The notes below the pieces were generated by a model that ran no database searches, was not told the DNA's origin, and was given only the letters and a program-made list of their open reading frames with translations. Source: a virus. From it: DNA of 20,610 nucleotides. The stretch spans positions 1 to 20,610 of the IMG/VR virus record IMGVR_UViG_3300034105_000770; one strand, 5' to 3'. Below are positions 1-6,011 of the stretch, in pieces; the stretch's first letter is position 1, and each line of letters opens with the position of its first letter. The position numbers were made by a program, and so were the translations under genes.

Positions 1-1
1 T

Positions 2-190
2 GATGAATCTAACCAATGGGGACAAAATGTTTCTTTAACCGATAGTCAAACAAAAGAAGAAAGAGAAGCTAAAAAGCCTAAAACGTATTTAGGTAATGGA
101 AATGTAATCTGGACAAATGGAACTATTTCAGTTGCTGATAAAAAAGCAGAAGCAACTAAAGAAGAAGTAGAATCAGATTTACCTTTCTAA
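2..190 (+). CDS. C-terminal part of a probable single-stranded DNA-binding protein (partial)
   Basis: The frame is open from the left edge to TAA at 188-190, giving 62 residues; the start lies outside the window. The protein ends in an acidic stretch followed by DLPF. This resembles the acidic tip of bacterial and phage SSB proteins (DDIPF), which recruits replication and repair partners. The visible part contains KEEREAKKPKTYLGNGNVIW and then a Lys/Glu/Ala-rich linker, consistent with the end of an OB-fold and its disordered tail. The next gene encodes a RecA-like ATPase, which fits a replication module. The OB-fold itself is not in the window, so the call rests on the tail and the neighbours. 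Confidence 0.55.
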   Translation, partial: DESNQWGQNVSLTDSQTKEEREAKKPKTYLGNGNVIWTNGTISVADKKAEATKEEVESDLPF

Positions 191-201
191 TTAATTATTA
201 A

Positions 202-223
202 TTTAGGGATTAGTCTACCTAAA
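202..223 (+). other. Small inverted repeat after the SSB-like gene
   Basis: TTTAGG (202-207) pairs with CCTAAA (218-223) around a 10-nt loop. It has no T-tract and could be a minor RNA hairpin. It directly precedes the stronger hairpin at 233-259. It is weak on its own. Confidence 0.25.
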
Positions 224-232
224 ATTATACTC

Positions 233-259
233 AAAGGGAATGTAAAAGTTCCCTTTTTT
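233..259 (+). terminator. Intrinsic terminator-like hairpin
   Basis: AAAGGGAA (233-240) pairs perfectly with TTCCCTTT (249-256) around an 8-nt loop, and the T-run extends to 259. It sits 42 nt after the SSB-like stop codon. Only 17 nt separate it from the ATG of the next gene, too short for a separate promoter, so it may act as a partial terminator, attenuator or RNA-stability hairpin. Confidence 0.6.
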
Positions 260-276
260 AACAAACAAACAAACAA

Positions 277-1125
277 ATGGAATTAAATAAAGACGAAAAG
301 AGATTATTAATGGAAGTTTTTGAAGCTGAATGCTTTATTAATCCATTAGAAAATATAGTACATCCAAAACCTGCAATTTCATTTGGTGTTAAAAGTTATG
401 AAACTAAAGATGGCAAAATAGAATATCCTACTCCAATAGGAACTTATGGTAATTTTAGTTTTGTACAAGCTCCTCCTAAATCAAAAAAAACATTCTTTGT
501 GTCATTATTATCAGCAATATATTTAGCAGATGAATTAGAGCAATTTGGAGGCGATTTAAAGGCAAATAGAGATAATAAGCACCTAATACATTTTGACACT
601 GAACAAGGCAATTTCCACGCTGCAAATGTGTTTAAACGACCTATTGATATGACTGGAATAAAAACAAATAAATACCATACTTTAGCATTAAGGCAATTAA
701 GTTTTAAAGATAGAGTTGAATTTATAGAATATTACCTTTATGATAAACTTGAAGCAACAGATATAGGATTAGTTATAATTGATGGAATAGCAGATTTATG
801 TAGTGATGTAAATAATATTGAGGAAAGCAATGCAGTTGTCCAAAAGTTAATGAAATGGTCAAAGGAGTTAAATTGTCACATAGTAACAGTAATACATTCT
901 AACTTTGGAACAGATAAACCAACAGGACATTTAGGTTCATTTTTAGAAAAGAAAACAGAAACACAAATACAATTAGAATTAAACACAGTAAATAAAGGAT
1001 TAGTAACCGTAAGTTGTAAACGCTCAAGAAACGCACCATTTGAAAACTTTAGTTTTAAAGTAAATAATTTTGGATTGCCACAAGTTGAAGGAGCATTTTA
1101 TGACCCATTAAAAGACATATTTTGA
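277..1125 (+). CDS. RecA/RepA-like (AAA_25-type) ATPase, probable replicative helicase or loader
   Basis: This is a 282-residue P-loop ATPase. The Walker A region is APPKSKKT (65-72), keeping the Lys-Thr end but not the classic GxxxxGK glycines. An acidic DTEQ follows at 107-110, then a Walker B strand IGLVIIDG (163-170) with D169, and an IHSN segment (206-209) like the sensor strand of KaiC/RepA folds. Such proteins act as hexameric helicases or ATPases in plasmid and phage replication. It lies right after the SSB-like gene. The ATG at 277 follows an (AAAC)n leader, the SD-less start type of Bacteroidota. The gene ends in TGA overlapping the TTG start of the next. The fold is well supported; helicase activity is inferred. 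Confidence 0.75.
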   Translation: MELNKDEKRLLMEVFEAECFINPLENIVHPKPAISFGVKSYETKDGKIEYPTPIGTYGNFSFVQAPPKSKKTFFVSLLSAIYLADELEQFGGDLKANRDNKHLIHFDTEQGNFHAANVFKRPIDMTGIKTNKYHTLALRQLSFKDRVEFIEYYLYDKLEATDIGLVIIDGIADLCSDVNNIEESNAVVQKLMKWSKELNCHIVTVIHSNFGTDKPTGHLGSFLEKKTETQIQLELNTVNKGLVTVSCKRSRNAPFENFSFKVNNFGLPQVEGAFYDPLKDIF

Positions 1126-1418
1126 AAACAACAATTAAAAACCATTTAGAAGAATTACAAGTATCAAACGAAAGAATGTTACTTTATCATTCAGATAATA
1201 AAATGTTAATAAGTTTTTTTAAAGATTTAAAAGAAAAACTTGTATATTTACAAGAATTAACAGATATGGAAGCAAGATATAATTTGACTCCAATAGCTGA
1301 TTGCATTGAAGAACTATTAGAAGTTGATTCTGAATTAACACATATTGATTTTTCAATCCAATTAAAAGAAGTAATATCTGAAAAGAAAACAGCAAAAGTA
1401 AACGCAAAATTATTTTAA
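1122..1418 (+). CDS. Small helical protein of unknown function
   Basis: This 98-residue protein is rich in Leu, Glu and Lys and looks entirely alpha-helical, with no motif I recognise. The frame reads upstream to a TTG at 1122 that overlaps the previous TGA (TTGA), a coupling arrangement similar to the ATGA overlaps elsewhere here. The first ATG in frame is at 1176 and is the alternative start. The residues between the two candidates (HLEELQVSNER) continue the helical pattern, which favours the TTG. The next gene begins 1 nt after its stop. Confidence 0.6.
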   Translation: MKTTIKNHLEELQVSNERMLLYHSDNKMLISFFKDLKEKLVYLQELTDMEARYNLTPIADCIEELLEVDSELTHIDFSIQLKEVISEKKTAKVNAKLF

Positions 1419-1419
1419 T

Positions 1420-1638
1420 ATGATACTATTAACTTTAGGTTTTATTTTATGTACTGCATTTATAATAGCACAATTTTACGATTGTGAAATAATTATAAAT
1501 CCGATTAAAGGTGTAATGCTTGGTGCATTGTACAATGATGATGAATTTGATGACGAAACAGAACACACAATACAGGTTCTAATATTAATAATATCATTTT
1601 CATTTATATGGACAACTTCAAATGGCTTGAACAAGTAG
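1420..1638 (+). CDS. Small two-helix membrane protein
   Basis: This 72-residue protein has two hydrophobic stretches: residues 1-19 (MILLTLGFILCTAFIIAQF) and about 50-65 (IQVLILIISFSFIW). They are separated by an acidic loop with DDEFDDETE. The topology suggests a bitopic or hairpin inner-membrane protein. It starts 1 nt after the previous stop and overlaps the sigma-like gene by 31 nt. No family is recognised; a role at the host envelope, such as superinfection exclusion, would be speculation. Confidence 0.6.
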   Translation: MILLTLGFILCTAFIIAQFYDCEIIINPIKGVMLGALYNDDEFDDETEHTIQVLILIISFSFIWTTSNGLNK

Positions 1639-2150
1639 CAAAACACCACAAAGAATGGATTGAAATTATCCATAAATTTGGTGAATATGATTATGCAGAA
1701 GATATAGTGCAGGAAAGTTATATAGCATTAATAAAATATGCTGATGCTTCTAAACTTATTGACTCAAATGGTAAAGTCAGAAAAGGTTATATGTTCTTCA
1801 CTTTAAAATCTTTGTTCTTTCAGTTCTACAATAAGAAAATGAAAATAACAAAAGTACCTATTGATGGTTGTTGGGAATTATTTGACGATTCAAACATAGA
1901 AGAACACAAGGCATATAATGATATATGTATGTTAATTGATGACGAATTAGAAAACTGGGGATGGTACGATAAAAAATTATTCAAATTATATCGGGATAGT
2001 GATATGTCAATGCGTGATATTGCTTCAGAAACTACAATTAGTTTAATTTCTATTTTTCATTCAATTAAGAATTATAAACAAATACTTAAACAGAAATTCC
2101 AAAAAGAATATGACGATTACGTAAACAATGATTATAATATGATATACTAA
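1608..2150 (+). CDS. ECF-type RNA polymerase sigma factor-like protein
   Basis: The 180-residue protein has a region-2-like segment YAEDIVQESYIALIKY (29-44), matching the conserved helix of sigma-70 region 2 (xxEDivQexf). At the C-terminus, residues 133-156 (MSMRDIASETTISLISIFHS and on) read as a region-4-like helix-turn-helix. Region 3 is missing, as in ECF sigma factors. A phage sigma factor in the left module could redirect host polymerase to phage promoters; the TAnnTTTG promoters at 4569 and 10880 resemble the host primary consensus, so its own target is unknown. The start lies inside the preceding membrane-protein gene. It could also be a related HTH regulator without sigma activity. 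Confidence 0.65.
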   Translation: MDNFKWLEQVAKHHKEWIEIIHKFGEYDYAEDIVQESYIALIKYADASKLIDSNGKVRKGYMFFTLKSLFFQFYNKKMKITKVPIDGCWELFDDSNIEEHKAYNDICMLIDDELENWGWYDKKLFKLYRDSDMSMRDIASETTISLISIFHSIKNYKQILKQKFQKEYDDYVNNDYNMIY

Positions 2151-2152
2151 TT

Positions 2153-2671
2153 ATGACTAAAGAACAAATTTATCAGAAAGAATATAAATTAAAAAATAAA
2201 GAAAAAATTGCTGAATTAAATAAAAGTTATAGTGAAAAAAATAAAGAAAAAATTGCAAATTATAAAAGACAACATTATTTAGAAAATAAAGAAAAGATTG
2301 AAAAATATCGTAATGAATGGAGGAGTAATAAAGTAAAAGTTGATTCTTTATTTAAGTTAACTAATAACACAATAACTTTAATAAAACAATCTTTTAGAAG
2401 AAATGGTTATTCTAAAAATTCTAAAACATATCAAATTTTAGGATGTTCTTTTGAAGAATTTAAACAACATTTAGAAAATAAATTTACTAAAGGAATGAAT
2501 TGGAGTAATATTGGAGAATGGCATTTAGACCATATTTATCCTGTATCACTTGCAAAAGATGAAGATGAATTAATAAGATTAAATCATTACACTAATTTTC
2601 AACCATTGTGGGCAGTTGATAATATTAAAAAAGGAAATAAAATAATAGAAAAACAATTAACATTAATTTAA
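2153..2671 (+). CDS. HNH homing-type endonuclease with N-terminal 15-residue repeats
   Basis: In this 172-residue protein the C-terminal HNH signature is clear: WHLDHIYPVS (123-132), HYTNFQPLW (145-153) and DNIKKGNK (156-163), giving the His-Asp-His, Asn and Asn/Lys residues of the metal site. The N-terminal 60 residues carry three repeats with NKEKI at 15-19, 30-34 and 45-49, exactly 15 residues apart. These form charged, probably DNA-binding helices. Such nucleases are often free-standing homing endonucleases in phages, or act near packaging. It follows the sigma-like gene by 2 nt. The 52-residue product at 8702 carries the same 15-residue repeat. Confidence 0.8.
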   Translation: MTKEQIYQKEYKLKNKEKIAELNKSYSEKNKEKIANYKRQHYLENKEKIEKYRNEWRSNKVKVDSLFKLTNNTITLIKQSFRRNGYSKNSKTYQILGCSFEEFKQHLENKFTKGMNWSNIGEWHLDHIYPVSLAKDEDELIRLNHYTNFQPLWAVDNIKKGNKIIEKQLTLI

Positions 2672-2673
2672 TT

Positions 2674-3051
2674 ATGGCAAAAAGAAAATCAGCAGGATTA
2701 GGAGATTCAATAGAAAAACTAACCGAAGTAACAGGAATTAAAAAAGCAGTTGAAATGTTCAGCGAAGCAACAGGTATAGATTGCGGATGTGATGAAAGAA
2801 AAGAAAAGTTAAATAATTTATTCCCATACAACAGAAATATTAATTGTTTAAATGAACCAGATTATAATAAACTAACAAAGTATTTATCTGCACAACAAAC
2901 TACATTAACTGCAATAGAACAACAAGAAGTATCAGACATCTATTTTAACGTATTTAACTATCGTTTACAGATAAGTTCTTGTGCAAGTTGTTGGAAAGGT
3001 AAGCTTGATGAATTAAGACGTGTATATAACGAATATAAAATAAATGAATAA
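2674..3051 (+). CDS. Conserved phage protein with CGC(D)ERKEKLN motif, function unknown
   Basis: The 125-residue protein starts MAKRKSAGLGDSIEKLTEVTG. It contains DCGCDERKEKLNNLFPY (36-52) and a later CASCWKGKLDELRR (103-116). The pairs CxC and CxxC, plus a Cys at 58, could form a metal site, but the spacing does not match a zinc finger I can name. From memory, small proteins with a CGCxxRKEKLN motif recur in Bacteroidota phages without assigned function. It starts 2 nt after the HNH stop and its end overlaps the next gene by 8 nt. Confidence 0.65.
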   Translation: MAKRKSAGLGDSIEKLTEVTGIKKAVEMFSEATGIDCGCDERKEKLNNLFPYNRNINCLNEPDYNKLTKYLSAQQTTLTAIEQQEVSDIYFNVFNYRLQISSCASCWKGKLDELRRVYNEYKINE

Positions 3052-3439
3052 CTGGTCAGAAGTTGATTTATTTAATTGGTTAAAAGAAAATGTATATCCT
3101 GATTTAGTTAAAGCTAAGAATCAAATGTCAAGGTGGGATTGTTACAGTCCCATCAAAGGACATAGATTAGAGCTTAAATGCAGAAAAACACATTACAATA
3201 CTTTACTACTTGAAAAGAAAAAGTACGATGCAATGAAGCAAGAATGTGAAAAGCATTTAGATACACCAATGTATTTTAACTCAACTCCAAAAGGAATATA
3301 CAGTTTTAACTTAAATCTAATTATCCCAGAATGGGAACTTAATAATAAGAATCCTGCAACAACACAATTTTACAACACACAAAGAATAGAAAAAGAAGTA
3401 GCATATTTAGAACTAACAAAAGCAAAACAATGGAAGTAA
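3044..3439 (+). CDS. Candidate PD-(D/E)XK (restriction-endonuclease-fold) nuclease
   Basis: In this 131-residue protein, a conserved-looking core WDCYSPIKGHRLELKCR (31-47) gives D32 followed by E43-x-K45, the D...(D/E)xK spacing of PD-(D/E)XK nucleases, with hydrophobic strand residues around the E-L-K. The segment THYNTLLLEKKKYDAM (49-64) fits the helix after the catalytic strand. Small phage nucleases of this fold act in recombination or junction resolution, which suits the module. The motif is short and I cannot test the fold, so the call is tentative. It overlaps both neighbours (8 and 10 nt). Confidence 0.45.
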   Translation: MNNWSEVDLFNWLKENVYPDLVKAKNQMSRWDCYSPIKGHRLELKCRKTHYNTLLLEKKKYDAMKQECEKHLDTPMYFNSTPKGIYSFNLNLIIPEWELNNKNPATTQFYNTQRIEKEVAYLELTKAKQWK

Positions 3440-3786
3440 ACGCAATACAACAAGAATATTTAAAATCAGTAATATTAAGTCAATTACTGTTAGAATCAAA
3501 TGAGAATTTATTTTTTACACAACAGTACAAGCAACAAATTAAACATAAGATAAATAGTTTAAATAAAGACTTGGAAGAAATAGTAAGAAACGAATTTAAA
3601 ATCATTTACAATACAGACCCTGAAACAACAACTAACATATTAAGAAGTATAGAAGAAATAGTTTCTAAACTGCAAACAAGTTCTTTAGATGAATTAGTTT
3701 TTATAAATGCAGTAATAGACAAATACAAAGAAAACAGTGAATGGTTCAGTGAATATGCAGAAACAGAATTTTTAAAATTAGACTAA
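3430..3786 (+). CDS. Hypothetical helical protein
   Basis: This 118-residue, charged, apparently all-helical protein has no recognisable motif. Its start overlaps the previous gene by 10 nt and its TAA shares a base with the ATG of the next gene (TAATG), so it belongs to the same translationally coupled operon. Gln and Asn are frequent in the first 50 residues. Nothing in the sequence indicates function. Confidence 0.6.
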   Translation: MEVNAIQQEYLKSVILSQLLLESNENLFFTQQYKQQIKHKINSLNKDLEEIVRNEFKIIYNTDPETTTNILRSIEEIVSKLQTSSLDELVFINAVIDKYKENSEWFSEYAETEFLKLD

Positions 3787-3953
3787 TGAAATTAACTTAC
3801 ACATCTTACGGAAAAACATCAACAATAGAAACAGAAAATGATGATATTGATATTGATGAATTAGGGCAAATGCTTTATAATTTATGTTTAACTCAAACTT
3901 GGTCACCTGTAATATTAAAATCAATATTTAAAAAGGATGTTACAAATGGCTAA
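3786..3953 (+). CDS. Small acidic conserved phage protein
   Basis: The ORF runs from ATG 3786 to TAA 3951-3953, 55 residues. It begins MKLTYTSYGKTSTIE, continues with an acidic NDDIDIDELG segment and ends in a likely helix. Short proteins with this beta-hairpin beginning followed by a helix occur in other tailed phages without known function (from memory). It shares the TAATG junction with the gene before, and its stop lies inside the next gene. Being short, it is supported mainly by coupling and composition. Confidence 0.55.
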   Translation: MKLTYTSYGKTSTIETENDDIDIDELGQMLYNLCLTQTWSPVILKSIFKKDVTNG

Positions 3954-4209
3954 AAAGCAATCAGAAAAGTATTCTCCAAAAGAAGATGAAATACAAGCAA
4001 TGAGATTGTGCTGGAATAATGATTTAGCTTATGTTATACAACCAATACAGAATACAAAAATGTATCACGTAATTAAGTTTCAAATATCGGACAACTTAAA
4101 GATATATACTTTTGAAATAGATAAAACAAAAATAGAATTTACAGAATATGAAGCATCTAAAAAGGTTATGGAATTATACACACAACATTCTAAAAGATTT
4201 AGTAAATGA
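3946..4209 (+). CDS. Hypothetical small protein
   Basis: The gene gives 87 residues from the ATG at 3946 (MAKKQSEKYSPKEDEIQ). An upstream ATG at 3937 adds only three residues and is the alternative. I chose 3946 because the overlap with the previous stop is shorter (8 nt) and MAKK is a common beginning here. The body alternates predicted strands (MYHVIKFQIS, LKIYTFEID) with a C-terminal helix. No known family is recognised. The next ATG overlaps its stop by 4 nt. Confidence 0.55.
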   Translation: MAKKQSEKYSPKEDEIQAMRLCWNNDLAYVIQPIQNTKMYHVIKFQISDNLKIYTFEIDKTKIEFTEYEASKKVMELYTQHSKRFSK

Positions 4210-4394
4210 AAGATAGTATAGTAGAATCAGTTATAGAACAATTTAAACAACGTTCTGAAGTAGGAATAAAGAAATACAATACAACATTAGATAGAACAGA
4301 TTTAACACGTTTAGAATGGCTACAACATCTTCAGGAAGAATTATTTGATGCCAGCCTTTATATCGAAAAATTAAAACAATATGACAAAGAGTAA
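4206..4394 (+). CDS. Small MazG/DUF550-like phage protein (putative)
   Basis: The 62-residue protein contains GIKKYNTTLDRTDL (20-33) followed by EWLQHLQEELFDASLYIEKL (37-56). This pattern (G-x-KYGxxLxRxDL then a helix with EExxDAxxY) is like phage proteins related to MazG or dATP/dGTP diphosphohydrolases, where the acidic EExxD helix binds magnesium. The protein is very short for an active enzyme, so it may be a one-subdomain relative working as an oligomer, or only structurally similar. It is coupled by ATGA to the gene before. Confidence 0.5.
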   Translation: MKDSIVESVIEQFKQRSEVGIKKYNTTLDRTDLTRLEWLQHLQEELFDASLYIEKLKQYDKE

Positions 4395-4515
4395 ACAATC
4401 AGCATTACAAAGAATAAATATAATTATAGACTTTAACTGGAAACGTGGTAATAACAAAGAATCAGTTAATGAAGTGTATCGAAAAATTATTAATCAAAGG
4501 CTACTTAAACAGTAG
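4381..4515 (+). CDS. Tiny basic protein closing the operon
   Basis: ATG at 4381 overlaps the previous gene by 14 nt and the frame ends at TAG 4513-4515, giving 44 residues (MTKSKQSALQRINIIIDFNW and on), basic and probably helical. Its last codons form the stem of the terminator at 4497-4524, so the stop codon lies inside the hairpin. The product is unknown. It is supported by the overlap pattern and by ending exactly at the operon terminator. Confidence 0.5.
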   Translation: MTKSKQSALQRINIIIDFNWKRGNNKESVNEVYRKIINQRLLKQ

Positions 4516-4524
4516 CTTTTTTTT
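4497..4524 (+). terminator. Strong intrinsic terminator
   Basis: The stem core GCTACT (4500-4505) pairs with AGTAGC (4511-4516) around a 5-nt loop. It is extended by A-U and G-U pairs from 4497 and followed by an eight-base T-run (4517-4524). It closes the left operon and overlaps the end of the 4381-4515 gene. Confidence 0.85.
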
Positions 4525-4568
4525 GTGTTAATTTTTTGTTAAAATGTATTTTATGTTAAAAAGTTGTT

Positions 4569-4576
4569 TATATTTG
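4569..4576 (+). promoter_or_regulatory. Bacteroidota-type promoter (-7 element TATATTTG)
   Basis: TATATTTG matches the Bacteroidota -7 consensus TAnnTTTG exactly. It lies 45 nt after the end of a terminator and 23 nt before the ATG at 4600. No clear TTG -33 box is seen at the expected 17-23 nt distance. The leader TTAAAACAAACATTATG (4586-4602) is nearly identical to that after the same element at 10880. Confidence 0.7.
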
Positions 4577-4599
4577 TATAACAATTTAAAACAAACATT

Positions 4600-4803
4600 A
4601 TGACAAAGCAAGAAATTATTGAAACATTAAGTAACTGCATTGAATTATCTAATTTATCAGAAAACGTTTATATGAGAAATAGACTAACTGAAGTTGCAGA
4701 AGCATTAATAAAAGACTGGAATGATTCAGATGGTTATGAAGAACAAGTTAAACAGGTTCTTAATTACGATGAAACAATGGATAATTTAAATAATTTATTT
4801 TAA
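4600..4803 (+). CDS. Small acidic helical protein, first gene after a new promoter
   Basis: This 67-residue, acidic, probably all-helical protein (MTKQEIIETLSNCIELSNLS and on) has no known motif. It is the first gene after the promoter at 4569, and the ATG follows the A-rich leader that recurs upstream of 10918. It is therefore probably expressed separately from the operon before it. Function is unknown; small early regulators or host-interacting proteins are common in such positions, but that is inference only. Confidence 0.6.
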   Translation: MTKQEIIETLSNCIELSNLSENVYMRNRLTEVAEALIKDWNDSDGYEEQVKQVLNYDETMDNLNNLF

Positions 4804-4840
4804 CGGTTACAGATAAAATCAGTTTTAAACAAAATTAAAT

Positions 4841-5053
4841 ATGGAACAAGAAATTAAAAATTTAGGAATAACATCAGAAAAAGAGTATGAAAAATTGCTT
4901 TTATCTGGTGTTATGTGTAGTTGTTGTGGTAATAAATTAAGCAACGATGAAATATTAACACACAGATTTGTAGGAATAACTGAATCAAAGGATATGATGT
5001 GTCAAATGGATTGGATGAGAGTTGCTTATATGCAAGGCAGTTTGGATGAATAA
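4841..5053 (+). CDS. Small Cys-containing protein, possible metal-binding
   Basis: The 70-residue protein carries CSCCGNKLSNDEILTHRF (26-43). The CxCC cluster followed by His could belong to a zinc site (CxxCG-like knuckle), with another Cys near residue 54 (MMCQMDW). The closing motif of a standard zinc ribbon is incomplete. It follows the previous gene by 37 nt and is the last gene before the unusual intergenic segment at 5054-5225. Function is unknown. Confidence 0.55.
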   Translation: MEQEIKNLGITSEKEYEKLLLSGVMCSCCGNKLSNDEILTHRFVGITESKDMMCQMDWMRVAYMQGSLDE

Positions 5054-5225
5054 CAATTACACATAACGTTTTCGGGCTTGGCGAAGTGGCGTGAAAATAT
5101 GCCTAATCATCGAATAAAAAACAAAAATTACAGACACAGACTAATCTATAAATTAAAAACCAATAAAGCCATTTCTTCAAGCACTTGTTACCTGCTGGTG
5201 TGGCTTGTTTAAAACAAAATATCTT
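5054..5225 (+). other. GC-richer, non-coding segment before the methylase (possible cassette junction)
   Basis: No gene is visible in these 172 nt. At 5065-5094, 17 of 30 bases are G or C, clearly above the surrounding DNA. The wording (AACGTTTTCGGGCTTGGCG) resembles short intergenic repeat units I recall from Bacteroidota chromosomes, rather than phage DNA. At 5180-5195 it carries AGCACTTG followed by GTTACCTGC, partly mirrored after the methylase. This suggests the methylase arrived as a cassette; the resemblance to chromosomal repeats is from memory and untested. Confidence 0.45.
5180..5195 (+). repeat. Left flanking repeat of the methylase segment
   Basis: AGCACTTG (5180-5187) is repeated directly at 5964-5971. 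GTTACCTGC (5187-5195), sharing the last G, recurs as its exact reverse complement GCAGGTAAC at 5971-5979. Together they bracket the adenine methylase gene. Confidence 0.6.
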
Positions 5226-5951
5226 ATGAAATATATGGGAAGTAAAGCTAGGTTTGCTAAAGAAATGTTGCCGATAATATTAAAAGGAAGAACAATTGAC
5301 CAATACTATGTAGAACCATTTTGCGGAGGAATGAATATGATTTGTGAAGTAAACGGAAAAAGAATTGCAAATGATATTCACTTTGATTTAATACAAATGT
5401 GGAGAGAGTTAATTATGGGTTGGATTCCTAAAAAAATAACTAAAGAAGAATATTCAGAAATAAAGTCCAATCAAAGTAAATACCCGTCATATTTAGTGGG
5501 ATGGGTTGGGTTTAATTGCTCTTATAGTGGCAAATGGTTTGGTGGCTTTGCAGGAGAAACTAAAACCAAAATAGGAACTGTAAGAGATTACCAAGCTGAA
5601 GCAATAAGCAATGTGGCAAAGCAAGTTGTAAAAATGAAAGGAGTTATTTTTAATAATAAACCTTACTGCGATGTGCATTTACCTCCAAACAGTATTGTTT
5701 ATTGTGACCCGCCATACGAAGGAACAACGGGGTATAAAGATGGATTTAATCATACTGAATTTTGGGAATGGTGTAGAAAAAAATCTAAAGAAAATCATAG
5801 TATTTTTATTTCCGAATATAATGCTCCTGAAGACTTTGAATGTGTTTGGCAAAAAGAAGCTAAATCTTCACTTTCAGCAAATGGAAAAATAGGAGGTAAT
5901 AAAACTAGCATAGAAAAACTATTTAAATACGCAGGTGCAAAAAGTTCTTAA
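5226..5951 (+). CDS. D12-class DNA N6-adenine methyltransferase (Dam-like)
   Basis: The 241-residue enzyme would transfer a methyl group from S-adenosylmethionine to adenine in DNA. The motif order is that of the alpha (D12/Dam) class: motif X KYMGSKARFA (2-11), motif I VEPFCGGMN (29-37) for SAM binding, and motif IV DPPY (161-164) for catalysis. I chose ATG 5226 rather than the in-frame TTG at 5205 because MKYMGSK is the usual N-terminus and the ATG follows a TTAAAACAAAATATCTT leader. The target recognition part is short, so the site cannot be predicted. No partner restriction enzyme is adjacent, so it is an orphan, likely for protection from host restriction. Flanking repeats suggest recent acquisition. 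Confidence 0.9.
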   Translation: MKYMGSKARFAKEMLPIILKGRTIDQYYVEPFCGGMNMICEVNGKRIANDIHFDLIQMWRELIMGWIPKKITKEEYSEIKSNQSKYPSYLVGWVGFNCSYSGKWFGGFAGETKTKIGTVRDYQAEAISNVAKQVVKMKGVIFNNKPYCDVHLPPNSIVYCDPPYEGTTGYKDGFNHTEFWEWCRKKSKENHSIFISEYNAPEDFECVWQKEAKSSLSANGKIGGNKTSIEKLFKYAGAKSS

Positions 5952-5963
5952 AAGTACGAATGT

Positions 5964-5979
5964 AGCACTTGCAGGTAAC
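5964..5979 (+). repeat. Right flanking repeat of the methylase segment
   Basis: AGCACTTG (5964-5971) copies 5180-5187 directly. GCAGGTAAC (5971-5979) is the exact reverse complement of 5187-5195. It begins 12 nt after the methylase stop codon. Confidence 0.6.
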
Positions 5980-6011
5980 TATTGGCTAACACTTATAAAA
6001 GTATTACAATT

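Noticed and set aside
1219-1407. Reverse-strand reading frame rich in Leu and Ile, and similar minus-strand frames through the window
   Set aside because: They lie opposite well-supported + strand genes, have low-complexity hydrophobic composition, and lack start contexts; they are shadows.
2153-2320. Repeated AAATAAAGAAAAAATTGC units as a CRISPR or DNA repeat array
   Set aside because: The repeats are 45 nt apart because they encode a 15-residue protein repeat; there are no unique spacers and the array is inside a coding gene.
5054-5225. Classical integron attC site
   Set aside because: I looked for the RYYYAAC and GTTRRRY cores at normal spacing and could not place both; only a general likeness to chromosomal repeat units and the flanking repeats remain.
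5671-5892. Alternative + frame inside the adenine methylase
   Set aside because: It overlaps the catalytic DPPY region of the methylase and shows no protein-like features.
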